Positions 1 to 5,904 of a DNA stretch of 8,452 nt are shown here, in pieces. The notes under the pieces were generated by a model that did no database searches, was not told the origin of the DNA, and worked only from the letters and a program-made list of their open reading frames with translations. Within the stretch, counting starts at the first letter, position 1. Each line of letters starts with the position of its first letter. Source of the DNA: Pirellulales bacterium (GTDB lineage: Bacteria; Planctomycetota; Planctomycetia; Pirellulales; JAICIG01); NCBI GenBank assembly GCA_025924495.1, contig JAICIG010000356.1, positions 1 through 8,452 of the forward strand. Reading direction: 5' to 3'. The position numbers and the translations under genes were made by a program.

Positions 1-1096
1 GATCGGCAGGATCGTTTTGCACCAAGGGCTCCAGCGACAAGATTTCCACGGCATATTGAGTTAACTCGGCGCTGCGATTCAAATGCGCGGCCGCCTGCTC
101 GGGCTGCCCCGATTTCTGAAAAGCCTGTCCTAACTTGTAGTGCGCCTCTTTGTTGAAGGGCTGGGCTGCAACTACCTGACTGAGATCTTCGGCCGCTTCG
201 CTAAATCTCGCCAGATCAAAGTAGAGAATTCCTCGCAGCATGAGCGCGGAAGATGTCGGCGATTTCGAGACTAGACGCTCGACCTTGCGGAGCGATTCTT
301 CTGTTTTGCCTTCGAGTCGACAAAGGTAGGCGTCTTTGAGCACGATGTCGTCGGCAGGCTGTTCTCCGACCAAGAGCCGGTCCATTTCCTTCCTTGCTTC
401 CCCGATCTCGCCCGCATCCATTAAGACGCCGGCAAGTTCCGTGCGGGTCTCCTGCTGTTCTCGTGCATTCAATTCGCGGCGCAGCGCTTCTCGGTAGGCG
501 CGCGCGGAGGCCAAGGGATCTTTCTGCTTCCGATACAAACGCCCTTCAACCAGCCACGGGAACGGATCATCAGAGGCGATTCCGGCGAGTTGCCCGCAGT
601 GCTCCAGAACTTCATCCGGTGAAGACTCATCGAGTTCCAAGGCAATTAACTGGTGTAATACCTTCGCCTGCTGCGACCCTGGACGGTTGGCTGCAACGAG
701 CGTCATCAGCGCCAGTTGCCGTTGCCCGGCTGTGTGCGCTTTTTGCGCCAACAGTAACAGCTCGCTCGGCGAACAGACGGACTTATCGTCGATCATGCTG
801 AATAGGCCCAATGCCTCATCCCAACGCCCCATCGAGCCAAGCGCGCGGCATCGCAGCAATTGCGCCTCCGGATAGTTTCCGCCGGCCGCCTCGACGCTTT
901 GTTCGAGTAAGCGATCTGCCGTCTCAGGACGCGACAAGATAATTTCGGTCGCCTCGTCGAACAATTGGCGCGGCCGTTCATGGCGCCAATACAAAGCCGC
1001 GGCGCCGGCAAGGGCAATTCCCGCCAGGACGAGAAGTCTTATTCTCGGAGCGCGGGTTCGCTGCGGGGACTTCGGGCGGCGGTCAGGGGCGTTCAC
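1..1096 (-). CDS. Membrane-anchored TPR-repeat protein (C-terminus beyond window)
   Basis: This leftward frame stays open from a GTG at 1096 to the window edge, giving 365 residues without a stop. The basic N-terminus is followed by one hydrophobic segment (residues about 19-36, LLVLAGIALAGAAALYW), so the rest is probably held on the outer face of the cytoplasmic membrane. The remainder is helical, with tetratricopeptide-like repeats near residues 79-105, 184-207, 218-245 and, most clearly, 284-317 and 318-345 (pattern LRGILYFDLARFSEAAEDL, then YKLGQAFQKSGQPEQAAAHL). TPRs are protein-protein interaction scaffolds, and no catalytic domain is visible. The GTG overlaps the end of the upstream CRTAC1-like gene by 14 nt and has a GGAGGG ribosome site 5 nt before it, which decides the start and suggests translational coupling. 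TPR and ASPIC/UnbV modules commonly sit together in planctomycetes and acidobacteria. The molecular role is unknown. Confidence 0.88.
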   Translation of the reverse strand, partial: MNAPDRRPKSPQRTRAPRIRLLVLAGIALAGAAALYWRHERPRQLFDEATEIILSRPETADRLLEQSVEAAGGNYPEAQLLRCRALGSMGRWDEALGLFSMIDDKSVCSPSELLLLAQKAHTAGQRQLALMTLVAANRPGSQQAKVLHQLIALELDESSPDEVLEHCGQLAGIASDDPFPWLVEGRLYRKQKDPLASARAYREALRRELNAREQQETRTELAGVLMDAGEIGEARKEMDRLLVGEQPADDIVLKDAYLCRLEGKTEESLRKVERLVSKSPTSSALMLRGILYFDLARFSEAAEDLSQVVAAQPFNKEAHYKLGQAFQKSGQPEQAAAHLNRSAELTQYAVEILSLEPLVQNDPAD

Positions 1097-2864
1097 CTTC
1101 GCCCTCCACGAGCACATTCGTCTGTCCCGGCGAGAGTTGACGAAAGATTTCGCGCCGCTTGCCGGGCCAGACGACTTCGACTTCACCCGGCCAATTCTCT
1201 GAAACGGGAAAGACGATTCGCGGGTCGAACTGCGACAAGTAGCCGGCGCCGCTGTGCGCCCAGCGAACCAGCTCGCGACCTGCGTCGCGCAGGACGACCT
1301 TGGCTCCGACTGCATCGCGGTCGCACCTGGTCCCTTGCAGCTTGAACCGCGCCCACCGGGCGGGCGGCAGCAGATTTCTAAGCACGCTGACGCGCTCGTT
1401 CTGGTGAACGATGACCAGGTCGGGCGCTCCGTCATTGTCCAAATCGCCTACGGCGGCGCCTCGCCCCGGATGCGGCGAGCTGAAGTAGTCGCCTCCCAAA
1501 TGGCTGACGTCTGCAAAAGCCTTCCCGGCCCGATTGTGAAACAAGAACGCGGGCTGTCGGTAGGGCGAGCGGCCTTGGCGATAGAAGACATGGCCGTTGA
1601 TGACGAACACATCGAGCCAGCCGTCCGAATCGAAATCGGCGAATCCGGTTCCGAAGCCGACATAGGGCTTGCAACGGCCGGCAAGTCGGGCGACGACCGT
1701 GGCGTGCGTGAAGGCGCCATGGCCGTCGTTGCGGTAGAGCGAATTGTCTTCCATCTCGAAATTCGTCACCCAGAAGTCGCCTAAGCCGTCGCCATTATAG
1801 TCGCCAAAGTCGACGCCCATGCTGCCTTCGGGAGCGCCATACTCGTTGAGAGCGACGCCCGAGAGAGTGCCGGCCTCGGTGAATTTCAAATCGGGACCGC
1901 CGAGATAAAGCCGATTGGGCAAGACATCGTTGGCAAGATAGAAGTCAAGCCATCCGTCGTCGTTGACGTCCGCCGCGACGACGCCAAGGCCTTTGCCCAA
2001 TTCGTTAATTCCAGCTTGATGCGAGATGTCTTCGAATCGGCCGCCGCCTCGATTGCGATACAGGCGGTTTGCCGCCGCGGGGTACATCTGCGGCGGGCAA
2101 ACGTCGCGCACGCGTGGATTCATCGTTCCGCAGAATTCGTCCTCGGCGGGGGTCCAATCAAGATAATTGGCGACGAACAGATCGGGCCAGCCGTCGCGAT
2201 CGACGTCGCCCCACGCAGCGGCCGTGCCCCAGCCGTTGCCGGCAACGCCGGCTTTCTCGCCGACTTCCTCGAAATGGCCGCGGCCGTCATTGCGAAACAA
2301 ACGGTTACGGCCGTAGCAGGTGACGAACAGATCGGAAAATCCGTCGCGGTCGAAATCGGCGACCGTACAGCCATGCGAGTAATCGCCTGGGGCGGACAAA
2401 CCGGTTTCCTGCGTGACGTCAACGAACTTCCCGCTTCCGTCATTGCGATAGAGCCGTGAGGGAAGCCCCTCGATGGTCAGCGGAGACGCCGATATTCGTC
2501 CTCCGCCAGAAAAAAACAAATCGAGATCGTCGTCGTTATCGTAGTCGATCATTGCCACGCCGCCGCCAACTGTTTCCAAAATGGTGAACTGTTGGCTCTC
2601 TTCGCCGTTGCGATAGGAGAAATCGATGCCCGAACGCGCGGTGACATCGACGAACCAATCGCCCTGACGGGACGCGCTGGAAGCGCGGCCGGCAGCCTGA
2701 GCGTCGTTTAGCGACGGGAAAGCTTGGGAATCCGCCGGTTGCGTCACGGAGGCTGGTCGCTTCCGCCCGACAGAAGACGAATCTGCATCGGACCGGCCAC
2801 AGCCGTAAGGCAGCCCTACGGCAAACAAGTAACATAACAGACTGCGGATTGCTGTCTTCACCAC
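1083..2864 (-). CDS. CRTAC1-like FG-GAP/VCBS protein with ASPIC/UnbV domain
   Basis: This 593-residue exported protein has at least seven FG-GAP/VCBS calcium-loop motifs of the form DxDxDGxxDLF, beginning near residues 107, 170, 220, 299, 355, 410 and 474. Such repeats form a beta-propeller-like domain. Residues about 512-590 match an ASPIC/UnbV domain (VGAKVVLRDAG, HSGAGYLSQ, VEVVWPGKR). The family is common in planctomycetes and acidobacteria; roles in adhesion or carbohydrate binding are suspected but unproven. The N-terminus is hydrophobic and ends in LPYGC (Cys22), followed by a Ser/Ala-rich linker. This resembles a lipoprotein signal, but Pro at -3 is atypical, so lipidation is uncertain. 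Translation starts at one of two tandem GTG codons (2864 or 2861) with only a weak ribosome site; an in-frame TAA four codons upstream excludes a longer start. The gene overlaps the downstream TPR gene. Confidence 0.93.
   Translation of the reverse strand: MVKTAIRSLLCYLFAVGLPYGCGRSDADSSSVGRKRPASVTQPADSQAFPSLNDAQAAGRASSASRQGDWFVDVTARSGIDFSYRNGEESQQFTILETVGGGVAMIDYDNDDDLDLFFSGGGRISASPLTIEGLPSRLYRNDGSGKFVDVTQETGLSAPGDYSHGCTVADFDRDGFSDLFVTCYGRNRLFRNDGRGHFEEVGEKAGVAGNGWGTAAAWGDVDRDGWPDLFVANYLDWTPAEDEFCGTMNPRVRDVCPPQMYPAAANRLYRNRGGGRFEDISHQAGINELGKGLGVVAADVNDDGWLDFYLANDVLPNRLYLGGPDLKFTEAGTLSGVALNEYGAPEGSMGVDFGDYNGDGLGDFWVTNFEMEDNSLYRNDGHGAFTHATVVARLAGRCKPYVGFGTGFADFDSDGWLDVFVINGHVFYRQGRSPYRQPAFLFHNRAGKAFADVSHLGGDYFSSPHPGRGAAVGDLDNDGAPDLVIVHQNERVSVLRNLLPPARWARFKLQGTRCDRDAVGAKVVLRDAGRELVRWAHSGAGYLSQFDPRIVFPVSENWPGEVEVVWPGKRREIFRQLSPGQTNVLVEGEGERP
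1102..1107 (-). promoter_or_regulatory. Ribosome binding site inside CRTAC1-like gene, fixing the TPR gene start
   Basis: GGAGGG on the minus strand lies 5 nt before GTG at 1096 and within the last codons of the upstream gene. It supports the GTG start and coupled translation with a 14-nt overlap. Confidence 0.65.
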
Positions 2865-2926
2865 TCTAGGAACTTAGGGCCGACAGAAAACAGAACGCCC
2901 TGATCCTATCCTAGAGGGAAACGTCG

Positions 2927-2948
2927 GCGTTCACCAGGATATGAACGC
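2927..2948 (-). terminator. Hairpin after the lipoprotein gene, possible weak terminator
   Basis: GCGTTCA and TGAACGC form a perfect 7-bp stem around an 8-nt loop, about 20 nt past the lipoprotein stop codon. Read leftward, the stem is followed by CGACGTTTCCC, which has only a short T run, so this is at best a weak or factor-assisted terminator. It lies in the 104-bp gap before the CRTAC1-like gene and could separate the two gene pairs. No good promoter was found between it and that gene. Confidence 0.35.
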
Positions 2949-2968
2949 TGTAGTTGCTTCGTCGAGGG

Positions 2969-3475
2969 TCAAAGATCCGTGAGATCAACGTTTATCTCAT
3001 TATCGCCTTCGACGACTTCGCGCGTTTCCGGCGTTGTCGCCGGATTTTGATATCGTTTCGGCAACGGAGACAGGGATGCGCCCATGCCATTGTTGTCCGC
3101 CGCCTTTTTCGACGCTTCCATCGCTTCGTCCGGCGACAGTTCTGGCCCCGTTTTAGGCGGGACGACAATCACCTTGTATTTGCCGACCGGCACTCCGCCA
3201 CCCTGGGGCGACGACAAGCGATAGACGCCATCGGAGTCGATGACTGCGGAGGCGGAACCGCCGCTATCGCTGATGAAGCTAACCAAGGCCCCGGGGACAA
3301 CGGGGCCCGTGTTGTAAGTCACCTTGCCATGCACGGTCCCCTGTGGACCGCTAGGCCCGCCTTTACTGCAACCAAACAAAGAGAGCGTGGCACCGCTGAG
3401 TATCGCTATCGGCAGCCAATTACGAGACCAGGAGACGCTCCCTTTCCACGCCCTTTTCTCTGTCCTGAATTTCAT
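2969..3475 (-). CDS. Small lipoprotein with transthyretin / carboxypeptidase-regulatory-like fold
   Basis: This is a 168-residue protein with a basic N-terminus, a hydrophobic stretch (about residues 20-35) and a clear lipobox LFGC giving lipidation at Cys36. The mature part starts with a Gly/Ser/Pro-rich linker and then a short beta domain: GTVHGKVTYN, GALVSFISD, a GVYRLSS turn and VGKYKVIVVPP. This is the pattern of transthyretin-like or carboxypeptidase-regulatory-like domains found in many small planctomycete lipoproteins. The C-terminal part is acidic and polar (EVVEGDNEINVDLTDL). It lies 60 nt after the DUF1559 gene on the same strand, a pairing seen repeatedly in planctomycete genomes, and is probably cotranscribed with it. 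The ATG at 3475 has AGGA 7 nt upstream. The function is unknown; a structural or surface-binding role at the membrane is the plausible inference. Confidence 0.88.
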   Translation of the reverse strand: MKFRTEKRAWKGSVSWSRNWLPIAILSGATLSLFGCSKGGPSGPQGTVHGKVTYNTGPVVPGALVSFISDSGGSASAVIDSDGVYRLSSPQGGGVPVGKYKVIVVPPKTGPELSPDEAMEASKKAADNNGMGASLSPLPKRYQNPATTPETREVVEGDNEINVDLTDL

Positions 3476-3535
3476 TGAAAATCCTGCTGTCAGACCGGGT
3501 CAGATAAGAAACCGTCAGTAGAACGAGCGACCAGA

Positions 3536-4588
3536 CTACGGCAGCGCCGCCGTCGCTCCATCGTCGCGAGTCACTAATTGTTTCAGGATGACGAGGTCTA
3601 CGTTATTCGGCAGGAATGCAACATGGGCATCTGCGAACAGCAACACCGATCCGGCGGGATGGGCGGAAAGCAGAGGATGATTGGAACCGTGATTGTCCTG
3701 AATGCCGGGAAGCGAATAATTGTTGGTTCCGGGCTGATACATGATTGTGGTGAGATTGAACGCGCGTTCTCCGCCGTAATTCCCTGCGGAAAGCGTGCCG
3801 CCCGAGCCAGTGCCCATCGTCCAGCCATGAGGATATCCCGGTTCGATGTGCCTTCGTGTTGGCGTCCCGGGCGTGGCTAGATTATCCCAGGCCCAGTCGG
3901 AGATCTCTCCCACCGTGGCTACGTTCGACGAACCGTCGGTTGCCTGCGCCAAGGTAATTGTTTCGTTCGGCACGAGCATGCCGCCGCCGGCAATGATTCC
4001 GGAGTTAACGCCGCCCGCCACCCCCGAACTCGTGCAACACGAACAACAGACTCTCGTTCGCGTCTCGGAAAAACGGGGCGGGTCGGTGACGGCCCCGCTG
4101 ATGCCCGTGTAATGGCTCTCAAAGTACGGCGAATTAAACAACGGCAGGGGGCTAGAGGGACAAGTGAGGCCTTGGATCTGTATGTTGCCAACGGCAGCAA
4201 GGACATTCGCATTGCCGCCCAGGTAGCCATTGTTAGGGCCGTTCATGTCATACTTCTGATATAGCGCAGTCTGCTCCATGAACGGCAGCAGTCCTACGTA
4301 GAAGGACGGACCCCAGCCTTGGACTCTTACCCCGAAAGGAAATGTCTTGTTCTGGTCGTTATAGTTTTGCAGCGCCAATCCGATCTGCTTCAGATTATTG
4401 GTGCACTGCGAGCGACGGGCGGCTTCCCGCGCTGCTTGGACGGCCGGCAACAATAGCGCAATCAAAATGCCGATAATCGCGATCACCACCAGGAGTTCGA
4501 CAAGCGTAAATGCCGCACGGCGTCGCTCGTCGCAAGTGAATTTGATCGCGGAGCGCATTGACGTCCTCTCGATAGTTCCGCTTCTCAT
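3536..4588 (-). CDS. DUF1559 prepilin-like (pseudopilin) protein
   Basis: This 350-residue protein has a type IV prepilin N-terminus: a short basic leader, then FTLVE from Phe27 and a hydrophobic helix ending in [14 protein letters not shown]. That stretch and [15 protein letters not shown] are diagnostic of DUF1559, a family greatly expanded in planctomycetes whose function is unknown but presumed to be pilus- or pseudopilus-like assembly. The C-terminal H-X9-DG signature is present in altered form: His310, nine residues, then Asp320-Ala321 instead of Asp-Gly. The residue before the cleavage site is Ala26 rather than the usual Gly. A cysteine cluster (CCSCC, residues 181-185) lies in the globular part. 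Two in-frame starts are possible, ATG 4588 and ATG 4558. Both have ribosome sites 6 nt upstream, giving leaders of 26 or 16 residues; the shorter is more typical. It is the first gene of the leftward block. Confidence 0.92.
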   Translation of the reverse strand: MRSGTIERTSMRSAIKFTCDERRRAAFTLVELLVVIAIIGILIALLLPAVQAAREAARRSQCTNNLKQIGLALQNYNDQNKTFPFGVRVQGWGPSFYVGLLPFMEQTALYQKYDMNGPNNGYLGGNANVLAAVGNIQIQGLTCPSSPLPLFNSPYFESHYTGISGAVTDPPRFSETRTRVCCSCCTSSGVAGGVNSGIIAGGGMLVPNETITLAQATDGSSNVATVGEISDWAWDNLATPGTPTRRHIEPGYPHGWTMGTGSGGTLSAGNYGGERAFNLTTIMYQPGTNNYSLPGIQDNHGSNHPLLSAHPAGSVLLFADAHVAFLPNNVDLVILKQLVTRDDGATAALP

Positions 4589-4650
4589 GAACCGCCTCTT
4601 CAGCTGAAAAGATGTGTTACTGAAAGAATATAATGGGGAGAACAGCCATC

Positions 4651-4679
4651 ACTATTGAGTTCATTCTCAGCGATGTCAA
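4651..4679 (-). promoter_or_regulatory. Sigma70-type promoter for the DUF1559 gene
   Basis: On the minus strand a perfect -35 TTGACA (4674-4679) is followed after exactly 17 nt by AATAGT (4651-4656), a 4/6 match to TATAAT. It lies in the most AT-rich part of the window. Transcription would start near 4644, leaving a leader of about 56 nt before ATG 4588. No other promoter in the gap fits as well. Inferred from sequence only. Confidence 0.55.
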
Positions 4680-5158
4680 TTCGAATATTCTGAAAAGACG
4701 CAGCGTCGCAGGTCGTGATAAAATAAAAGTTTTCGAGAATATAATCCGACTAAAGGAATGCAGCCTCAATCGCTGCCAATGACACTCCGCGATTGATTGA
4801 TCCGACGGGCGTCCGCGGAAGGAGGGAGCCATATCCAGCAGCGACGGATCATCGTCAACTCCAAGCAATCAGCGGCGAAAAAAACCATCTCGCTGGCGTC
4901 TGAAACGCGGAAGTTACTGGACCACCGACACCTCCTTCACTGAATCGTCGAGAGCTTCGCCAAGCGCGAGAATCTCAATGTGGCCAGCGCTCAGTTAGCG
5001 GCATGCGGCGATTATGCAGACACACTCGACTGTTGAGAATTGGGACAATCGAGCCTGAACTTATCGAGCAAGCCGGCGGGGTTAAACTTATGTCGAATCC
5101 GCCCATCCGTGTGCCTCTTCGGAGTCCGGCGGTAATGTATCGCACGAATGCCTGTCAT

Positions 5159-5186
5159 GCCGCTTGAGAACAACGCCCTCAGCGGC
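5159..5186. repeat. Inverted repeat (hairpin) in intergenic DNA
   Basis: GCCGCTTGAG (5159-5168) pairs with CTCAGCGGC (5178-5186) across a 9-nt loop, giving nine base pairs with one bulged base. Neither strand has a T-tract after it, so it is not an intrinsic terminator. It may be part of a repeated extragenic element. Confidence 0.5.
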
Positions 5187-5311
5187 TTTAGCGACGGCAC
5201 GCCCTCGCAACGCGTCAGAACCAGTCGGTCGTGGCGCGATCCAGCCGTTTCGCGGATTGCGCGATGAAAGGCCACAGTCGCGCGGACATGAATGCCTGGT
5301 TTCGCGCGCAT

Positions 5312-5329
5312 TTCCAAATATTCCAAATA
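5312..5329. repeat. Tandem duplication of TTCCAAATA
   Basis: Two perfect, directly adjacent copies of TTCCAAATA (5312-5320 and 5321-5329) lie in otherwise GC-rich DNA. Their centre is about 138 bp upstream of the start site predicted from the sigma54-like promoter at 5432. That is the usual range for enhancer sites of sigma54 activators, though the role is inference. Confidence 0.6.
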
Positions 5330-5431
5330 ATTGTTCGTTGGACCGACGTCGCGTAACTTCCCGCCAAGCACTGGTTTCCAATCGCCGCCGCAATACAAGG
5401 CCGCCCGTTTTTCAATCGTTGCGCTATGGTG

Positions 5432-5447
5432 TGGCAAGCGAATTGCA
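5432..5447 (+). promoter_or_regulatory. Sigma54 (-24/-12) promoter candidate for the small membrane protein gene
   Basis: The sequence TGGCAAGCGAATTGCA matches the sigma54 consensus TGGCACG-N4-TTGCA at every fixed position except one (A for C). The spacing between the GG and GC dinucleotides is exactly as required. It lies in intergenic DNA pointing at the gene at 5539. Transcription would begin near 5458, leaving a leader of about 80 nt. I see no convincing sigma70 promoter for this gene. Many planctomycetes encode RpoN and sigma54 activators, but none is visible in this window. Confidence 0.5.
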
Positions 5448-5527
5448 TTAAGGGGGATCAACAAATGCCGAGCGTCGGGAATCGCTCGCCGCTCGGCGCA
5501 GCAAATCAAACAGGACCCTTGGAATAT

Positions 5528-5532
5528 GAGGA
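5528..5532 (+). promoter_or_regulatory. Ribosome binding site of the small membrane protein gene
   Basis: GAGGA lies 6 nt before ATG 5539. It supports this short frame as a real gene and fixes its start. Confidence 0.7.
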
Positions 5533-5538
5533 CATGCC

Positions 5539-5700
5539 ATGAATCTGAATGAAGAAACTGTTGGCCCCGATCAGGAAGTGGCGGAAGGCGCGGAGCGGCA
5601 CGGAAAAGTCGGCTGGGCCGTGTTATGGTTGCTAGGCGTGCCGCTGCCCGTCTTGCTAGTGCTGTACTTCTTGACCGGCGGCGGCTGCAACGGCGGCTGA
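5539..5700 (+). CDS. 53-residue single-span membrane protein
   Basis: This short frame encodes 53 residues. The first half is polar and acidic (MNLNEETVGPDQEVAEGAER), followed by HGK and one strong transmembrane helix (about residues 25-45, WAVLWLLGVPLPVLLVLYFL) with a Gly-Val-Pro-Leu-Pro kink. It ends in a glycine-rich tail, TGGGCNGG, with a single Cys50. The basic residues just before the helix predict a cytoplasmic N-terminus with the Gly/Cys tail outside. It is supported by a good ribosome site 6 nt upstream, a promoter candidate and a downstream terminator. It is the only rightward gene in the window and converges on the TIM-barrel gene. The core resembles short hydrophobic proteins with an LWLLGVPLPxLLxLY-type helix that I associate with planctomycetes and other bacteria, but I cannot name a family or function. 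Confidence 0.75.
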   Translation: MNLNEETVGPDQEVAEGAERHGKVGWAVLWLLGVPLPVLLVLYFLTGGGCNGG

Positions 5701-5706
5701 TTTGCC

Positions 5707-5755
5707 GTTAACAGCCGAACAAGTTCGTCGCTTCTGGCGACGTTCGATCGTTAAC
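5707..5755. repeat. Nested inverted repeat after the small gene
   Basis: CGTCGC (5726-5731) and GCGACG (5737-5742) form a perfect 6-bp hairpin with a 5-nt loop. It is flanked by two copies of CGTTAAC (5706-5712 and 5749-5755), whose GTTAAC cores are palindromic and could also pair. There is no T-tract, so this may stabilise the 3' end of the message or be coincidental. Confidence 0.4.
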
Positions 5756-5804
5756 AACAAAGATTTCGGGCTAAAGCCGGGCAGAGAAGAAATAGAACGC
5801 TGAC

Positions 5805-5852
5805 AACCGCTCGCTCGTTGGGACCTTCCGGCGAACGAGCGGTTTGCTTTTT
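5805..5852 (+). terminator. Intrinsic terminator of the small membrane protein gene
   Basis: AACCGCTCG (5805-5813) pairs with CGAGCGGTT (5836-5844). An alternative CGCTCGTT / AACGAGCG pairing is possible inside the same region. The stem is followed by TGCTTTTTG, a T run in the rightward direction, about 105 nt after the stop of the small gene. Leftward, only a broken T stretch follows, so it would be a weaker terminator for the converging TIM-barrel gene that ends at 5905. Confidence 0.68.
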
Positions 5853-5904
5853 GAGCGATTGAAAAAGCGATCGCATGGCGAATGATGGCCGCTTTATAGA
5901 GCTG

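Larger units (their letters stand above)
4680..5431. other. Long intergenic region without a supportable gene
   Basis: About 750 bases separate the DUF1559 promoter from the sigma54-like site. Both strands carry open frames, the longest on the minus strand from 5509 to 5012 (165 codons, TTG start). The products are rich in Arg, His and Cys, show no domain and no good ribosome site, and alternative frames are equally open. Reading 4870-5030 rightward gives helix-like peptide segments broken by stops, which could be gene debris but is not recognisable. The stretch 5100-5460 contains a hairpin (5159-5186), two copies of GAATGCCTG and a 9-bp tandem repeat, so it may be a dispersed repeat or a regulatory region. 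Confidence 0.5.

Noticed and set aside
394..1017. Several short frames on both strands near the left edge (394-801, 687-875, 793-1017)
   Set aside because: They lie within the long uninterrupted TPR gene that runs off the window edge and are shadows of it.
1254..1784. Rightward 176-codon frame opposite the CRTAC1-like gene
   Set aside because: It is a complement of the repeated calcium-loop codons in the real gene; the same applies to the frame at 2016-2459.
1422..2548. Repeated near-identical short motifs, considered as a DNA repeat array
   Set aside because: The repeats are the codons of FG-GAP calcium loops with irregular spacing. They are explained by the protein, not by CRISPR or satellite DNA.
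4617..4868. Leftward 83-codon frame upstream of DUF1559
   Set aside because: It overlaps the likely promoter, lies in AT-rich DNA, and has no ribosome site or recognisable domain.
4869..5030. Rightward helix-like peptide segments suggesting a decayed gene
   Set aside because: They are interrupted by stops in every frame and match no family I recognise, so a pseudogene cannot be claimed.
5012..5509. Leftward 165-codon frame in the intergenic region
   Set aside because: It has a TTG start, poor ribosome site, Arg/His/Cys-rich composition, equally open overlapping frames, and the promoter-like elements of the small gene on the other strand. A gene is not excluded, but support is insufficient.
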